Shown: positions 1 to 12,440 of the stretch, in pieces
Layout of the letters: each line of letters opens with the position of its first letter
How positions within the stretch are numbered: the stretch's first letter is position 1
Assembly: GCA_030435675.1 (NCBI GenBank)
Contig: CM059623.1
Location: forward strand, 2,320,012 to 2,384,011
From: Steinernema hermaphroditum
Taxonomy: Eukaryota > Nematoda > Chromadorea > Rhabditida > Steinernematidae
Length of the DNA stretch: 64,000 bases
Direction of reading: 5' to 3'
Made by a program: the position numbers and the translations under genes
The notes under the pieces: model-generated
What the model was told of the DNA's origin: nothing
What the model saw: the letters and a program-made list of their open reading frames with translations, nothing else
The model's database searches: none

Positions 1-170
1 CCACTTACAGTATTTATGCGCCACCCTGTATTTGTCCTTTGGCGCCGCCGTCGGCGCCTGCACTTGCCGCACCACGTCTCCCCCTCGCGCTGTCAACGAC
101 AGGTTCCTTCGTCTTCTCGCGCGACCTCCGTTAGACCACTCCAGTCCCTTTCCCGCCGTTTTTGTTGTAT

Positions 171-885
171 TTAAAGGGACCCGGTCATGGATAAAAAAAG
201 TTCTTAAACTCTTCTGAAAATTTGTGTACTCCTGTTTTCGGGGTCGCTGAACACGATGGTGAAGTCGGTTTCCCAAAAACTCCAGTGGTTTTCAAAAAAC
301 AGACCTTAGGATCCAGAATGTGTTTTACCATCGGTCCCGACACGATCTGTCCGGCGGGGCACGAGTTGTGCAATATTTTCATTCTTTTTGGCCGAAATAG
401 GTGACTTTTTGGCCGAAATAGGTGACTTGCATGTCCGCGCTTGGCATAATTTTACTCAGCAGCCTCTGGCACGTCGAATGAGCCCAGGCTCGCCTAGATT
501 TGATAAGTGCGCAGAAAACGCGGGAACTACGGTCGTGTCCGTCATGGTAGTCGTCCCGGGGCCGGCAGACCGAGAATTAGACAGTAGAACTGTGTGGATT
601 CTAAGGTCTGTTTCCTGAAAACTATTGGGTTTTTTTGGGAAACTGATTTCTGCGTGATGTTGGGCAGCCTCTAAAATAAGGTGCTGAAAGGTTTTCGGGA
701 CGAACGGCGAACTCTGCCTTGCGCTTTAAGGCAAAGTTTTTTGTCTATTTTTTGCTATTTCTCGGAAAATATCATGTTTTCCGATAAACCGACTTCACCA
801 TCGTGTTCAGCGACCCTGAAAACAGGGTACACAAATTTTCAGAAGATTTTAAGAACTTTTTTTATCCATGACCGGGTCTCTTTAA
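171..885. repeat. Foldback element with about 100 bp inverted arms
   Basis: Bases 171-271 reappear in reverse complement at 786-885 with only a few mismatches; both arms contain the stretch around 'acccggtcatggataaa'. The 514 bp between them is unique except for a doubled 18-base word at about 390-428 ('ggccgaaataggtgact' twice). No open transposase gene is seen inside. This fits a non-autonomous foldback or MITE-type element; no clear target duplication was found at its edges. The flanks 1-170 and 886-1200 show nothing I recognise. Confidence 0.75.
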
Positions 886-1212
886 GGTCGCGGCGGCTTT
901 AGTGAAAAACGATTTACCTGCTTCGCCATTACAAACCCATTTCATATGCTTTATTTCTATTATTTTAGTACTATTATTTTATATTTCTCGCGCTCGCTAT
1001 CGAGGTTGCAAAGAGAACTCCATTAGGCGGCTCCCGTCGACGTTAGCACGCGTTTGTAAATATCATGCGTTCGGTTCGGCGACATTGCTCGATTGATATA
1101 TGCGCCAAATCGTTGTTGTTTTTTCAATGAACTCGTTGTCAAGTCAAAGTCTTACTCGCTTTATAGCACTCCTGATATTTTGATTACAGTGATTCCGTAC
1201 TTTCAGAATACA

Positions 1213-3414
1213 ATGACCGTCTCCACTGTTACATCAAAGCCACCCCAAGCAGAAGGCCTAATTTACAATTATGTTAAACGGCGAAACCCAAGGCTTCTTT
1301 TGGAGATGTTCGGGAGAGACCGATGCCGTGATCTGGAACGAAAGGACGTGAGTTAACCTGGCCGCCATTCCACAAAACATGTGATTTATTTTAGCATAAC
1401 TACGACAGAGGCACACTGCGCTCACTGCTCGTTAATTTTCAAAAAATGAGAGGACAGGAAAATGGGAAGCCAATAGTTCATGCCAAAAACAAGGAACTAT
1501 CTGAGGTAGCCGATAAAGGTGAGCCACTACGCGTAGTCACTATCTTAACTTTTATTTATTCAGAAATGAACGGCCATACCGCATCACAGATTCTGTCTGG
1601 AAATGGACCTTCCGTTGCAACAACTCTGAAGTTGACTCCACAACTCCTCTTCTACTACTATCTCCACGAAAGAAAGCGCTTCTTTTTCATAAATGAGCTC
1701 TTCGACCCTGACACTCGGAAAGAACACGCTAAGACAGTATCCCAGATGGGCATTGAGATGCCCCCGCTACGTAGATTGTATGCCAATTACAAGAGGATAC
1801 AGCTGAAGAAGAAAATCCAGAGAGGAATGGAAATATGGAAGGTAACATAAGGCATTTTGGTGTACAGTCAGAAGATTTGTTTTCAGTGCGAGCTCTGCAA
1901 GAAAGACTACAAAACGGGTGGAGTGGGTGAACTTCTCAATCATGTTGGATACCACGAACACTTGAGTTTTTCGTGCGTCGTCGAAGGTTGCAATGGTTTG
2001 TACCGACCGAAATCGTACGGTGAGCACTTGAAGGTGAGTCATAAGGTGGTGCTAGGCTTAAACGCATCCAAATAGTTAGTTTTATCGACATTTTACCCCA
2101 CTTTGAGCCACTTGGACGAGAACGAGCTTGCCTAAATACCCCGGAAGCTACAACTTTAAATCTTTTTTCTCGGTCATCTTTAAGAGAAGCATTTTGCCTA
2201 CCCCTTGCCCAGTTTGCTCTAGGCCTACTTTTTGTTCACCTTAGCGTTTCATGTTTGACCGGCCCCTTGTTAACGTGGATATTATCCTCACAAGGTTTTC
2301 ACCTAAGATCATCCAACGGAAGAAATAGGCAAGAAATCAGGTTGCAGTCCCAATCATTCCCGACGAATTAAAGTTATAGTTTTGAACGATGCAATCCGAA
2401 AGAGTAAGATCCATTTTTGTCAAATTCTTGTAACATTTTTTGTTGAGAGTGCGGAGGCGGAAGACGGAAGAAGGCGGACGCTCGAAAATGAGCTCAAAAG
2501 CAAACTCTAAACATAAATGGCAGCGAGTACGGTTAAAAGAATTGTGAAAATCGTAGAAGTTGGCTATATTTATGTAGGGTTTGGAAGCTCGCGGTTTGTC
2601 ACCGATTTGGATCCGTTTACTCGTGACGCAGAACGAGCGTCCTGAGTCACCCTTATGAAGCTGCCCGAAACATGAGTTATTTTAGCATTTGTGATATCGT
2701 TTTTTAACAGAGAATAATGTCGGTTATCAGTTCTTTTCGTGACTTGGTGTCGATACTTGGAATTTTTGTTGTCGTGATCAAAATTCACCATGAGTGCCTC
2801 TGAGCCACCCTTCTAGCGCTCTCCGAAACGTGAATCATTTCTTAAATTGCAACAGTGTTCTGATTTGGTGTTTGATCCCATATTTTTCAGTTAAAACACG
2901 TTCTCTTGGTGGCTAATCTGAACAGCGAACAGTACCATCGCCTCAGGCAAAGTATGCGGTCGTACTACAAGTTAGCGGCACTGAAGCGCAACAAGTACTT
3001 CCCACCAGAAACATTCATCGGCTTCGACGATCGAAAGATTCGAAGCAGAGCCCATTTAGAGGATCCCAAGTGCACCAAATGTGGAAAGCTTGTCCAAGCA
3101 AAGACCACAAGAAGGACCCATGTAGCGGAGCATTTAAATCTCAGATATACGTGCATAATGGACGGTTGCGAAGCCAAGATGGTTGCCAACAATCTAGGAT
3201 CCCATTTAGTTGTAAATTCCTTTTTTTAATGGCTGCTCTTAGAATGGCATTTCAGGACCGCCATAAGAAGAGAGTCGCAGATCTAAATGTCGAGGAACTG
3301 GCCGCCTACAGAAGGATCAAAAAGCAAGATGTTGCTAAGATGGAGAAGTGCTTGCCAACTTATTTCCCACTGAAAGAGAATGCCGAAGAAGATCCATATA
3401 TCATTACCCCTTGA
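1213..3414 (+). CDS. C2H2-like zinc-finger protein, six exons
   Basis: Exons 1213-1347, 1395-1518, 1564-1841, 1887-2033, 2891-3211 and 3256-3414 join in frame to about 387 residues. The start is chosen because a TTTCAG acceptor ends 6 bases before the ATG, as for trans-splicing. Two finger pairs are visible. In each, a C-x2-C...H module is followed by a C-x4-C...H-x4-H module: CELC with CVV-EGC and EHLKLKH around residues 180-235, then CTKC with CIMDGC and HLVDRH around residues 285-340. The second H of each last finger is created by splicing, which supports the intron placement. Rest of the protein is basic and charged. Likely a nuclear nucleic-acid-binding protein; target unknown. Intron 4 is long (857 bp) and contains only weak internal duplication. 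No close named family is recognised. Confidence 0.72.
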
Positions 3415-3870
3415 AGTGGCAACTTCATTGTGGCGGTTGTTGTTGAATTGTTGCGTCGTTGTTATTGTTTATACTTGTTGACTCATTTCAGGAGGTTTAA
3501 GAATTTATTAGTGTATGCAGAGTACCGTTTACGCCGTTTTAGACCATGCGGAAAAGCATGGAGTCTCGGTCGTCGTTGTACCATACCATACCGGACACAC
3601 AGTTCACCTTTTATCTAAATGTGTGGTCACCATCGCAAAACTCGTAGTCTCATTGAGCTAAAGACGGAATCACTGTGAAGAACCCAACTACGAGCATTGT
3701 AGAATGATAAGGGTCAAACTAAGTTAGGCATTCAAATAACTATAAACAATGACACTAATAATCGATGCAGGTTTCATGCACCACTAGAACCTAGAAGAGT
3801 CTCTGTTGACCAACTTGAAAAGAAGTTGACCGTTGATATCCTCCCATGCCCTTTGAATCACGTCTTTTGA
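3415..3870. other. Intergenic, nothing recognised
   Basis: The stretch after the zinc-finger stop codon is AT-rich with only short reading frames and no repeat shared with the rest of the window. Confidence 0.5.
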
Positions 3871-3915
3871 CTGATCGTTGTTGTTCAAGTGTTTTCACGA
3901 TTTTATTTCATAAAG

Positions 3916-4056
3916 CGTCTCCGTGAGGAGCTGAAAGCTATCCAGACCGAGCGGCGCATCAAAGAGGCTGCCAAGGAACGACAGCGGGATTTGAAGCTAA
4001 AAACACGAGCCCTGATGCTGATGAGGCAGGAAGACATCCACAGGCGTATCTCATAG
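3916..4056 (+). CDS. Orphan coding-like exon, highly charged helix
   Basis: From 3871 to the TAG at 4054-4056 one frame is open without any ATG. From 3916 it reads as a strongly charged, Lys/Arg/Glu-rich stretch of about 46 residues (begins RLREELKAIQTERR, ends EDIHRRIS) with a heptad-like pattern, unlike the surrounding AT-rich sequence. It could be the last exon of a gene whose other exons are lost or not recognised, or a detached gene fragment. The acceptor just upstream (ataaag) is poor, so it may be a relic. No function is inferred. Confidence 0.35.
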   Translation, partial: RLREELKAIQTERRIKEAAKERQRDLKLKTRALMLMRQEDIHRRIS

Positions 4057-4696
4057 CAGGACGGCCGGGTAGCTCAGGGGCTGATTAAATGTCGTGCCCG
4101 GGGCCAGACATCCGCTCAGGCGTCCCTGCAAGCGAGTGGTACAGTGAGAAAAACGCACTGGTCAAGAGTACTTCAGTGCCAAAGTGAAGATCGGTCAAGC
4201 TTTGATCGCTCCGCTCAACGCCGATATCGTGCTAACTAAGTAGAAAACTAAGTAGAAAGAACGGAGTATAAAGGTGGAAATTGTGTGTAATATGCTCTTT
4301 TTGTCAGAGATCGGAACGAGTCCAGGCTCGAGTCCGCGGACTCGAGTCTTTTTAGTATGCCTAGAGTCTGGACTCGGACTCGATGACTTTTTTGGTCGAA
4401 TTCCGGTCTCTGCTTTTTGCGCCAGAGTTGGTGTCGTAATGCCAAATGCCAAAAATGTGGATGGATACGTGCCATTTAGTCCAGCTATCGCTAAGGTACA
4501 GCGGCAGGTTGTTATCGAACTGTCTGTGTAGCTCATTCGACGTCGGCCCTTTATCTGTTGTCTGAAACCGACCGCTCCTCGAATGATTGAATCCGGCCGA
4601 AAAAAGCACATCCCCAGACCAGACCTACTGTCAGTCCTCCGTTTATATACAGACAGGGCGGAAACACGGGAAAAACAAAATCTACAAAAGGTAGAG
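4057..4696. other. Intergenic with short dispersed repeat
   Basis: No gene is supported; the overlapping frames at 4195-4611 run on both strands and have no splice or homology support. At about 4548-4578 lies a word (near 'gtctgaaaccgaccgctcc') that recurs in altered form near 5760 (reverse), 16810, 28045 and 37440 (reverse), so it belongs to a short dispersed repeat family of unknown type. Confidence 0.45.
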
Positions 4697-6650
4697 TTAA
4701 TTTACTGGAGGGCATTCGCCTCGCGTGATTTTGACGATTCCTTTGGTAGCGGCTATCGCATCTTTTCTGTCGTCATATTTATACGTTTTCCCAGTGTCCG
4801 TTGAGGTTAATGTAGTTATTGGAATCTCAATGGTCGCGTGCAGATTACATTCATCTGAAACATTTCAGTGTTCCGTTTTGACTACTTTGGCCAGCGTGTT
4901 GTTACCATCAGTACACATCTGCTGCACAAAAATAGACCCTTCAGCAAGGAAGTGTTTATTGTCGGCTGTCGAAAAGCAGCTTCCTGTTCCAAAAATCAGG
5001 CCTTCGTTTGGGCCGTCGTCCTCCTTTCTTGCATAATAGATTATGTCACCGACTGAGTATCTGCATCCTAAAAAAATAAGCCACATACACAACAAACGAT
5101 AGACAACAAACTTTTGACATGCGGCGCTTGCACAAAATTGTAGACCTCGTCGGTATAATCGATTTGTAGTTTATGAATAACGTTCTCTGGTGGGTCGCAC
5201 GTTCCTATCGGAGGCAATTTCTCCTGCTCTTCGAGGGTGGGCAAAATTACTGAACATAGTCATAGGTCATTCGCAGAAGTGCACAAGCTACAAACTTACC
5301 CTTTTGTGGGGGTGACGTATCCACATCGAATTCATTTGGACACTTGTTACACGAAATATAGTGGGCGCTGCCAAGTTTCTCGTCGTATAGATAGCCCTCG
5401 ACATCACAATTACCTTAAATAAGACCGCTCGAAAAGATTATTCCATGGATTATTCGACAAATATGCATAAAAAAGAGCGCTCAATCCTCTTAGCGCAAAT
5501 ACCATCTTTCAAAATTTGAACCCTACAAGTTAGAAAAGGATGAAGTAAATGCTGTACCGCATTATAAGCTACCAAGACTACAGCATTGGATCTTCGAGCT
5601 TGCTTAAAAGATCTAGGTATAAGCCTAATATTGAGCTTAGGTATAGAGCGTATCCATATGCGTGTCCGGATGCATCCGACTCGGAACCGGAATCATTCAA
5701 GAGGTAGTTTCTGGGTGGTCGAACAACCAACGTCTTTCAGTGTTTGAAAAGAATCTCGTTGAATTATTGTTCGGAGCGGTCGCTTTCAAACAGCAGAAAA
5801 AATAGGACCGAGGCCGGCGTCGAACAGAATTTTAAGATTAACAGAAAGAATTACCGTCATTGGAGCATTCCAAGCGAACGCCTAAGTTTCCTCCTTTCAG
5901 ATTCGGTTTATTACAGTGCACGAACTCCTTGTCGCACATGCACATTTGCTCTCCTTGGTCACAGCTAACCTCGAAAGGATTATTTTTGGCCAGGTCGTTC
6001 AAAGTCAGAACTTCGTGATTTCGATATTTCACTAAACGCGCATTTGTATTACTGCAGAACTGAGAATTACGCACTGATGTTATCGAGCAGGCTTCCTTTA
6101 GTGTCATATCGAGGTTGGCTTTCTGGAGTCCTGAAAACGACAAAAGTCTTCCCGCCAAAGCTGATGTGAGGTTCTGTGGTAGTAGCAGTAGTACTAGTAG
6201 TAGTAGTAGTCGTTGTTGTTGTTGTTGTTGTCGTAGTAGTACTAGTCGTAGTATCAGGTGTATTGGGCTTAGTTGATACATCTTCAGGGCCACCTGGAAA
6301 CATATGAGTGAGTACTCGTTGTTCGCCCTGGCTCCCAAAAGGCCTCCCAGGGAGCCTCCCAGGGAAGTCCTACTAAAACTCCATAGTCTGTCTAATTCGA
6401 TTTCCCACGAAAACCTCATCGGTAGGCATAGTATCTACTCAATGGCTAGCTTAAAACTTCATGCTCACCTGTTACAATAGGCGTTGGAGAAGACCCTGGG
6501 CTTGGCACTAGAAGAATAATGCACGTCTTAAGGACAACAGAGCCACATACCTGGCGCTATGGTCGTCACATCGTCCGCCGGCGGAGCCAAAGGTGTACAT
6601 GAGTGCACGTACGCAACGACGAAAGAGATCACGATCACTCGCAACATCAT
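4697..6650 (-). CDS. Secreted two-module cysteine-rich protein, family member 1
   Basis: Eight exons read on the minus strand: 6650-6551, 6507-6469, 6293-6075, 6031-5855, 5413-5300, 5249-5112, 5067-4906 and 4854-4697, giving about 368 residues, every intron in phase 1. The protein starts with a signal peptide (MMLRVIVISFVVAYVHS). Next comes a Pro/Thr-rich linker with an almost pure Thr run coded by the ACN repeat at 6187-6245. Module 1 has FGGKTFVVF, YRNHEV, MCMCD and LEC. Module 2 has CDVEG, YISCNKC, SPP, CRYSVGD, QQMC, CNLH and a final GECPP. The same order of motifs is seen in four other genes up to 26 kb. In this copy the exon after YISCNKC has lost several conserved cysteines and it is the most divergent member. 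Presumably extracellular; function unknown. It lacks the upstream 12-base word of the other four. Confidence 0.72.
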
Positions 6651-9514
6651 GTGATTCCGAATCGGATTCTCGCACGTTCAGCCCCGTCTCTTAAATTCAA
6701 GCCACTTTGCACTTTCCATTTTTTGTGCAGTTTTCAACTTTAGTGGAGAACCCCCAATCCCGTCCATATTTCATCGTTCCTCTTTGTGCGCAGCCGAATC
6801 TGGGTCATTTCGTCTGTGATACGCGCGCCGACGAAAGCGATCCACCGCCGTGTTTTTTTGTGTCCGCTGTGTTGGGTTTTGTAGAACTTTTTTTTGCACT
6901 TGTGTCGTGACGCTAACAAGCAAAAAGTGGACATCCTGATTTGCGGCCGTCGACGCGATGTGTAGACGTGCAGATGAGGGAATGTTTCTCATTTATCTCT
7001 GTCACAAAAGGCCTTCCTTATTGTGTGCTGCACTTTTGATCGGTGTGTGTAGATTTGCCTTTTTTTTGTGAACGGTGAAGCCAATCAGGAACCGGATGTA
7101 CTATTTTTGGGAAAGGTTGATCTTCTGGTTCGAGAAGCCTCTGAATTGTCATGTGTGGAGCCGAACCATGTTAGCCACATGCATATTGCTATCATATTGC
7201 TCCGATCATGAGGATAAGAGCCAACCAATGTTGGGATCTTTGAGATCAAAAAGATCTTTGAGACCGAAAAGGGTCCTTTCGATCTCAGAGGTCTCGATAC
7301 CAACATTGACCGTCTCTGATCTTCATGACTGTAGAGCTGTACGTGCCTATGCAAGCAAGAGCCGGTCGATTTCTCGTGTTGGGACCGACGCCAATGGGTA
7401 ACGACCATGAATGATCAGCCCGAACAGATAAAGGCAGCAGATCTAAACTTGTCTGTCTTTTACTTGTCTTTGCAATCAAGGTACAGTGCTGTGGACAATT
7501 CTAATTTTCGCCACGACAGCACATTTCCTAGGTGCTCTTTAATTATTGCACATCAATGATGAATGATCCCGGTCGATTATCTTCGGTTTCTCTCAACGAT
7601 TTCAAGAGATATCAATGAAATCAATTACGTGAGAATTTGAAAATTGAATATCAGTCGTTCATTTCGTTCGTCACGTACAATCCGACCGATCTTTTTTTAC
7701 AAAAATCACGTATATATGTTTGGAAATGTTGTAGTTTTAAGCTTTGTTGCTATAGCAAATTTGTTGTGGCTGTAGCATCTACATACATTCATATTGAGGT
7801 AGCCAAGGACGTAAGCACACCCTATCATGAGCATCGATTTCACCGGCACTTCCTATGTAGAGTATGGTACCCAGTGTCGGCCTCTTCTTAATTGTACGAC
7901 TTAAAAAGGGGCATTAATCGTTTCCCGCTCGAAAGTCGTGCGTTGTTCCCAGAAGGCGATGTATATGTTTGTGCAGAAGCTGACTCGTTGGTGGACGTTT
8001 GAAAGTTAGAAAATGGCCAACCAGTTTTAGCTGATATGCATCACTTCCTTGTAGATTAGAATCCTGAAGATCTTTTAATCTTCGAAATTTGCAAACCGGA
8101 TTAACCGCTTGCAAGAAATGACTTCAAGGTGGTGATTCACACTATCTCATTAATTGCATTTCTTTACATTACAAATCATTTGCCGCGTGCAATTGATGAG
8201 ATTCGTGAGAGCCGTTAATCAATCGCAACATTCGCTACACAAAAAGCGTAGCGGTTGATCTTTTTTTCACTTTCGTTCCGCGTGGCGATCGACACAGAGT
8301 TCGTCCAGTTTAGTGAATCGAATCCAAGACACAAGAGAAAATCAAGTCCGCTCTTGCGTTCGACTCAAAACACAAAAAATCCAGTCCTGCCTAAGTGTCT
8401 TTTTTGTTGAAAAGAATGATTGGGATAGGAAATTCGTTCATCGAAGATGAAGATCCTGCAGCAACTAGTTTGATCTTTCGGTCTCTGTGTAGGTGCATGC
8501 GAGGAAGCATGCATTTGAGGGATCATCTACAAACCGCTATATATTAGCTTTGTTATTTGTCCCCTCTAGCCATCAAAATTCAATGAGGACACTTGAAAAC
8601 GGACACCATCAACAGCCAAATACCAAACTCTTTGCCAACCCTTAAAGCTGCGCAATACGACGCCCCAATTTTGCCTTCCTGTCCTCCAAACGGGTCACCA
8701 TTGTTATTGTCCATCAATCCTTTTTTCAGTAGTCTGCAGTGGAACGTCAAGATCGATGATATCTGTATAGATTCGACTCTTTGACGTCACTAATGGAAGT
8801 TCCAGTGTATGCGACTCATAATGTCCAGTCTTGAGCGAGCACAACCCTGGTTTCAATCGGCGAGAACTATTGTTACAGTTGTGTTTTTTATGTAAGAAGT
8901 CGAGGAAGCACGTGCTCAACGGTCAGAAGGGTAACAAAATGTGTACCTACGCTAAAAAACGAAAAGTTTTAAAGAGTAGCTGGTTCTTGCTTCCTATCAA
9001 CTGTTCAATCAAAAAGAAGTTTAAACACTTCTACGTGTGACGGAGATTAAAAGAACAAAACACATAGGAAAGCTCTCGATTCGTTTTCAACAAGACCGGT
9101 TTCTCGAAAAACTGGGTTCTGAAAAGATAAGCGGACTTCACTTTGTGTCTTGAGAACCCCAGCGTGGAACACTGTGAACTTTGTGTCTCGGATTTCATCG
9201 CCACTCGGTTCGAAACCGGAAAAAGGCCTGCTACTATGTTCTTTTGCATAGCGATTGTTCCATCAATTTGCAACATTTAAGAATCGGAGTGAGAGCTAAC
9301 CTCTTGCACGCGCACATACTCAAAAACGAGTTCGAAAAATCTTGAACTTGTACGGTGTGAGTTCTGACATGCAGCTAGTCGTCGTGAAAACGAGTCGCTA
9401 ACGACTAGCTTTCTCCCCATAGTGCCCGGAATCATGTATATACTGTTTACTCGCCTTTTCTACAGAACATTCGAGAACGCCGTTGGCGCAATCATCGCCC
9501 CGTTCTAATCCGTC
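6651..9514. other. Gene-poor stretch
   Basis: About 2.9 kb with only short overlapping frames on both strands. A GATC/AAGATCT-rich purine patch lies near 7200-7310. No tRNA, transposase or paralog of the flanking family is seen here. Confidence 0.45.
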
Positions 9515-9850
9515 ATGGCTGGTGTGGAACGTGAATCGTCTGAAAACATCACATTCGCTTTGGAATTTTCTGCTTATCTCGGTGAGCCTGTAGCATCCCT
9601 GTCTAGAGGGCCGACTCTGACCATCCGCCGTCGAGCGGTCGAGAGGTTCTTTCGCTCTGACTCCAACGGATCGTTGATAGCACTTCCACGGGACGCTTCT
9701 GGATGCGGAGAAGTCCTTGTACCGTATGAAGACATTCCAACCGCTCTCCATTCTTCAGCCTATCTCCTTGTAGTGGTCTCCTTCCAACCTGACTTCCGTC
9801 TCGAGGCAGATGAAGGCCTTGACTTGCTCATTTTCTTCGAGATTCAGTAG
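9515..9850 (+). CDS. Possible single-exon 111-residue protein
   Basis: An open frame of 111 residues begins MAGVERESSENITFAL and ends with a hydrophobic-acidic tail (LDLLIFFEIQ). A plausible acceptor (tttctacag, near 9468) precedes the ATG by about 45 bases. The composition looks protein-like, but the opposite strand is also open over 9398-9751, no family is recognised and no poly(A) signal follows closely. It sits just outside the left edge of the palindrome. Treat as a hypothetical gene. Confidence 0.3.
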   Translation: MAGVERESSENITFALEFSAYLGEPVASLSRGPTLTIRRRAVERFFRSDSNGSLIALPRDASGCGEVLVPYEDIPTALHSSAYLLVVVSFQPDFRLEADEGLDLLIFFEIQ

Positions 9851-10051
9851 TATTGTCTGCGGCCAGAATCTTGGTATTATTATTCGGGAAATGAGATCGG
9901 ACTTAGCACAAAGGGTAATACCGATGTATAATTAGAAAAAAGAAGATGGAACGATTTGTGGTGGCTGCTGGTTAGAATGATTTCGACAGGTTCATTTGGT
10001 TGAAAAAAACGCAATATCGCATGATATACAATGTAAGTGATCGAATAAATA

Positions 10052-12123
10052 TCAATGGTGAGTATCACAGGTGCGAGGAAGACAATGCCCCGGACTGACC
10101 CAGGAGACGTTCTGCAGGTAGGCTGTCGGATCATTCAACTTCTTTCCTTGTTCTTCCGCTTTATTTTGCATTTTCTTTGTGTATGTCTTTGTTGGATCAT
10201 TGACGGAAGTGATTGCCTCGCCGACAATACCTATATGTCCATACAAAGTGCATTTTCCTGAAAGAACCACAAGCTCACAACATACAACCCTCAAATTTAC
10301 CTGTTGGTGGGCAGAACTGTTTCACTTCAAATTGGCCTTTGAATTCGTAAAAGTTTCCTTCATCTGTTCCTATGCAGCCCCCATCATGAAAGCTTACTAT
10401 TGTCGTTTTTTCCTGATCTTCCTGTCTTTTGTAGGTAATCAAGTCCACTCCACTTGCGTATCTGCATCCTTGAATGAGAAATTTGAATGTGGTTTTTTAC
10501 AATATTAAGTGATTTGAATAGACAAAGAACTAAACATACGTTTTGTGTTTTTAGAGATATAGTAGAAACTTGGAAAGGTGAAATCGTAGACGAGCTTATT
10601 CGCTACTTCTTCTCCATCAGCCACTTCGCACATCTTCTTATCGCCTATAGAACATGTGTCCGAGTCCAACTTCTCCAGATCTTTGGCCGTTTGATAGCAA
10701 GCTGAAAGACGAGGCGCTTTCTTCACCGGCGAGTGGCGACTTACGGCGGAGAGGTGGAGAATTGTCCAGTTTCACCTTAGTTCCACACTCTTTCTGACAA
10801 GACAGATAGTGAATGTTCTGATGTACGTTTTCCTTTCCATCGGCGTCTTTTTTTGCGTTTACAGTGCACTGTCCTAAATGCCATAAATGGAGAACATCGG
10901 TTGATTTCAAATGTCAGGTGAACATGAACGGTATCCATGTATTTACATACACTGCGGATGTAAACGCTCCTTGTTACACATCCCGAATTGAATTCGTAGG
11001 TTAACTTTTTATATTTAATTGTAAACGCAGTCCTAAATGTAATGTCAGAAATTATTATGAAATTTGACATCCACTGGAAAAAGAAAGTGCGCAAGAATTA
11101 TAGAGAAGAACAGTTAGTGGAGGGGAATTTTGAGTGATCACACAGCATTCCGGTCTTTCATTTGTGACACCAACGATCGGTGGATCTTCGCTCTCTCGTC
11201 CACTTGAATAAGTTGAGTGAGCGGTCATTCTCTGGAACATTTGAAGGAACATTTGAACCCCATATGGCTGAAATTTTGCACACTAATACCTGAGCGTATT
11301 ATTTCTACTTTACAGAGGCCGGGTTCGGGGCCTTATTTTGTCTGGTGTCCGAAGCGGACCAGCAGACTCTGCGCACAAAAGAAAACTTACACACACGTCG
11401 GTCTCCGTTTATATGTCGGAGATCTGACATAGTATATGAGATTAACTTAAGAGTAAATGAAATGAGACACAAACTCCTCGTGGAACCTACCTTTTGCCGG
11501 ACACTCCAGGTAAACATACAGACTTGTGGTTGCAGATGTTGTGCACATGTTGTTTCCGTCACATACACATATGTCGTTATGTTCACAGCGAAAGAATTCG
11601 TTCTCATTAGCTTTGTCTTCATCGAATTCGAAGACTATGTGGTTCCTGAATTCAGCTGAATCGGCGATGTAGATTTCTTTTCGATTCAGAATAACTCACT
11701 CTTTCTTGAAAATGTTCGCGTATCAGAAGGATATGAAGCAATGTTCTCAGGATCGCTGATCACTACGATGTTTTTTCCATTAAAGTTCACTTTGTAGTCG
11801 CTGTTCGTTTTAGGAGACTTCATCGGTGCCGGACATGTTTCCTTTGGAGCCTTCGTGGACACAGAAATAGTGGTCGTGGTGGTGTGGTTTCGACCTGAAC
11901 GGCATTAGATCTCAACAGACAGAATCGCTCACTTGGTGCCTCAGTGTTTGGAGTGGGACGTTTCGTGGTTTTTGTGGAAGGTGTTCGATCTGAACGGAGA
12001 TTAGTGCCTAAAATAAGGAGCTCGCCCACCTACTGACTCGGCCACGTCGCTCTCCGAAGGACCCATCGGGGTGCAGGCGTCCACAGAGACCGCTAACCAA
12101 AGGAGAATTACTGTTCTCAGCAT
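10052..12123 (-). CDS. Secreted two-module cysteine-rich protein, outer left copy
   Basis: Exons on the minus strand: 12123-12030, 11989-11933, 11894-11700, 11655-11491, 10873-10745, 10701-10540, 10468-10301 and 10257-10052. They join in frame to about 391 residues with all introns in phase 1. Signal peptide MLRTVILLWLAVSVDA; then CTPMGPSESD and a Thr-rich linker of about 45 residues. Module 1 shows VNFNGKNIVVI, NHIVFEFDED, ICVCDG and LECP. Module 2 shows GQCTVN, HYLSC, a CATEV-like site changed to CGTKV, SPPLRR, the ACYQTAKDLEKL helix, KKMCEVADGEE, CRYASGVDLITY, GGCIGTDEG, QFCPPTGKCTLY and the C-terminal SWVSPGHCLPRTCD. Expected to be secreted and disulfide-rich. It is the inverted twin of the gene at 23391-26040. 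Function and named family unknown. Confidence 0.8.
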
Positions 12124-12304
12124 CGCGGTATACGCCTGGGGTCTGCCTTATCCATCACAACCCCCGAGCACCCTTATATACAAAGTCATCAGGATTTCTT
12201 CATTTTTCGGACCTCCGGGAGACCAGAGTATTTCGGGATGTTGGGTGCCGGACCTTGAGTATTTTTCTGTTTACGGGAGTGGTCTTCAGATTCGAAAGCA
12301 TAAA

Positions 12305-12316
12305 TCAAATTTGCAC
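12305..12316 (+). promoter_or_regulatory. Conserved upstream word TCAAATTTGCAC (outer left)
   Basis: Identical 12-mer, with a longer conserved flank, 182 bp upstream of the outer left start codon. The same word stands 182 bp upstream of the outer right start and 192-193 bp upstream of both inner starts. Candidate enhancer or promoter element. Confidence 0.6.
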
Positions 12317-12440
12317 CTTGTCACCTTTGCACTGTCGGAAAACCGGTTGACCGCGCAATGTCTTTTTTAGCCAACAACGCGATCTCGCCTAATCCTCGGT
12401 TTTCGCCCACTTTGGTCAACACGCAACGTCAACACACGCT

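Larger units (their letters stand above)
10030..12425. repeat. Palindrome, outer left arm
   Basis: Reverse-complement counterpart of 23100-26058. Similarity covers the whole gene, its introns in part, and some 300 bp of upstream sequence, where it is nearly base for base (about 12064-12360 against 23160-23465). It stops about 20 bp beyond the two stop codons. Confidence 0.85.

Noticed and set aside
4195..4611. Overlapping frames up to 138 residues on both strands
   Set aside because: Both strands are open over the same bases, there is no splice support, and the sequence contains a palindromic ctcgagtccgcggactcgag stretch and a dispersed repeat.
6187..6245. Pure ACN/CAA microsatellite
   Set aside because: It is the Thr-rich linker exon of the secreted protein at 4697-6650, so it is explained as coding sequence.
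9398..9751. 117-residue frame on the minus strand
   Set aside because: Antisense to the frame at 9515-9850, which has a better start context and composition; neither is certain.
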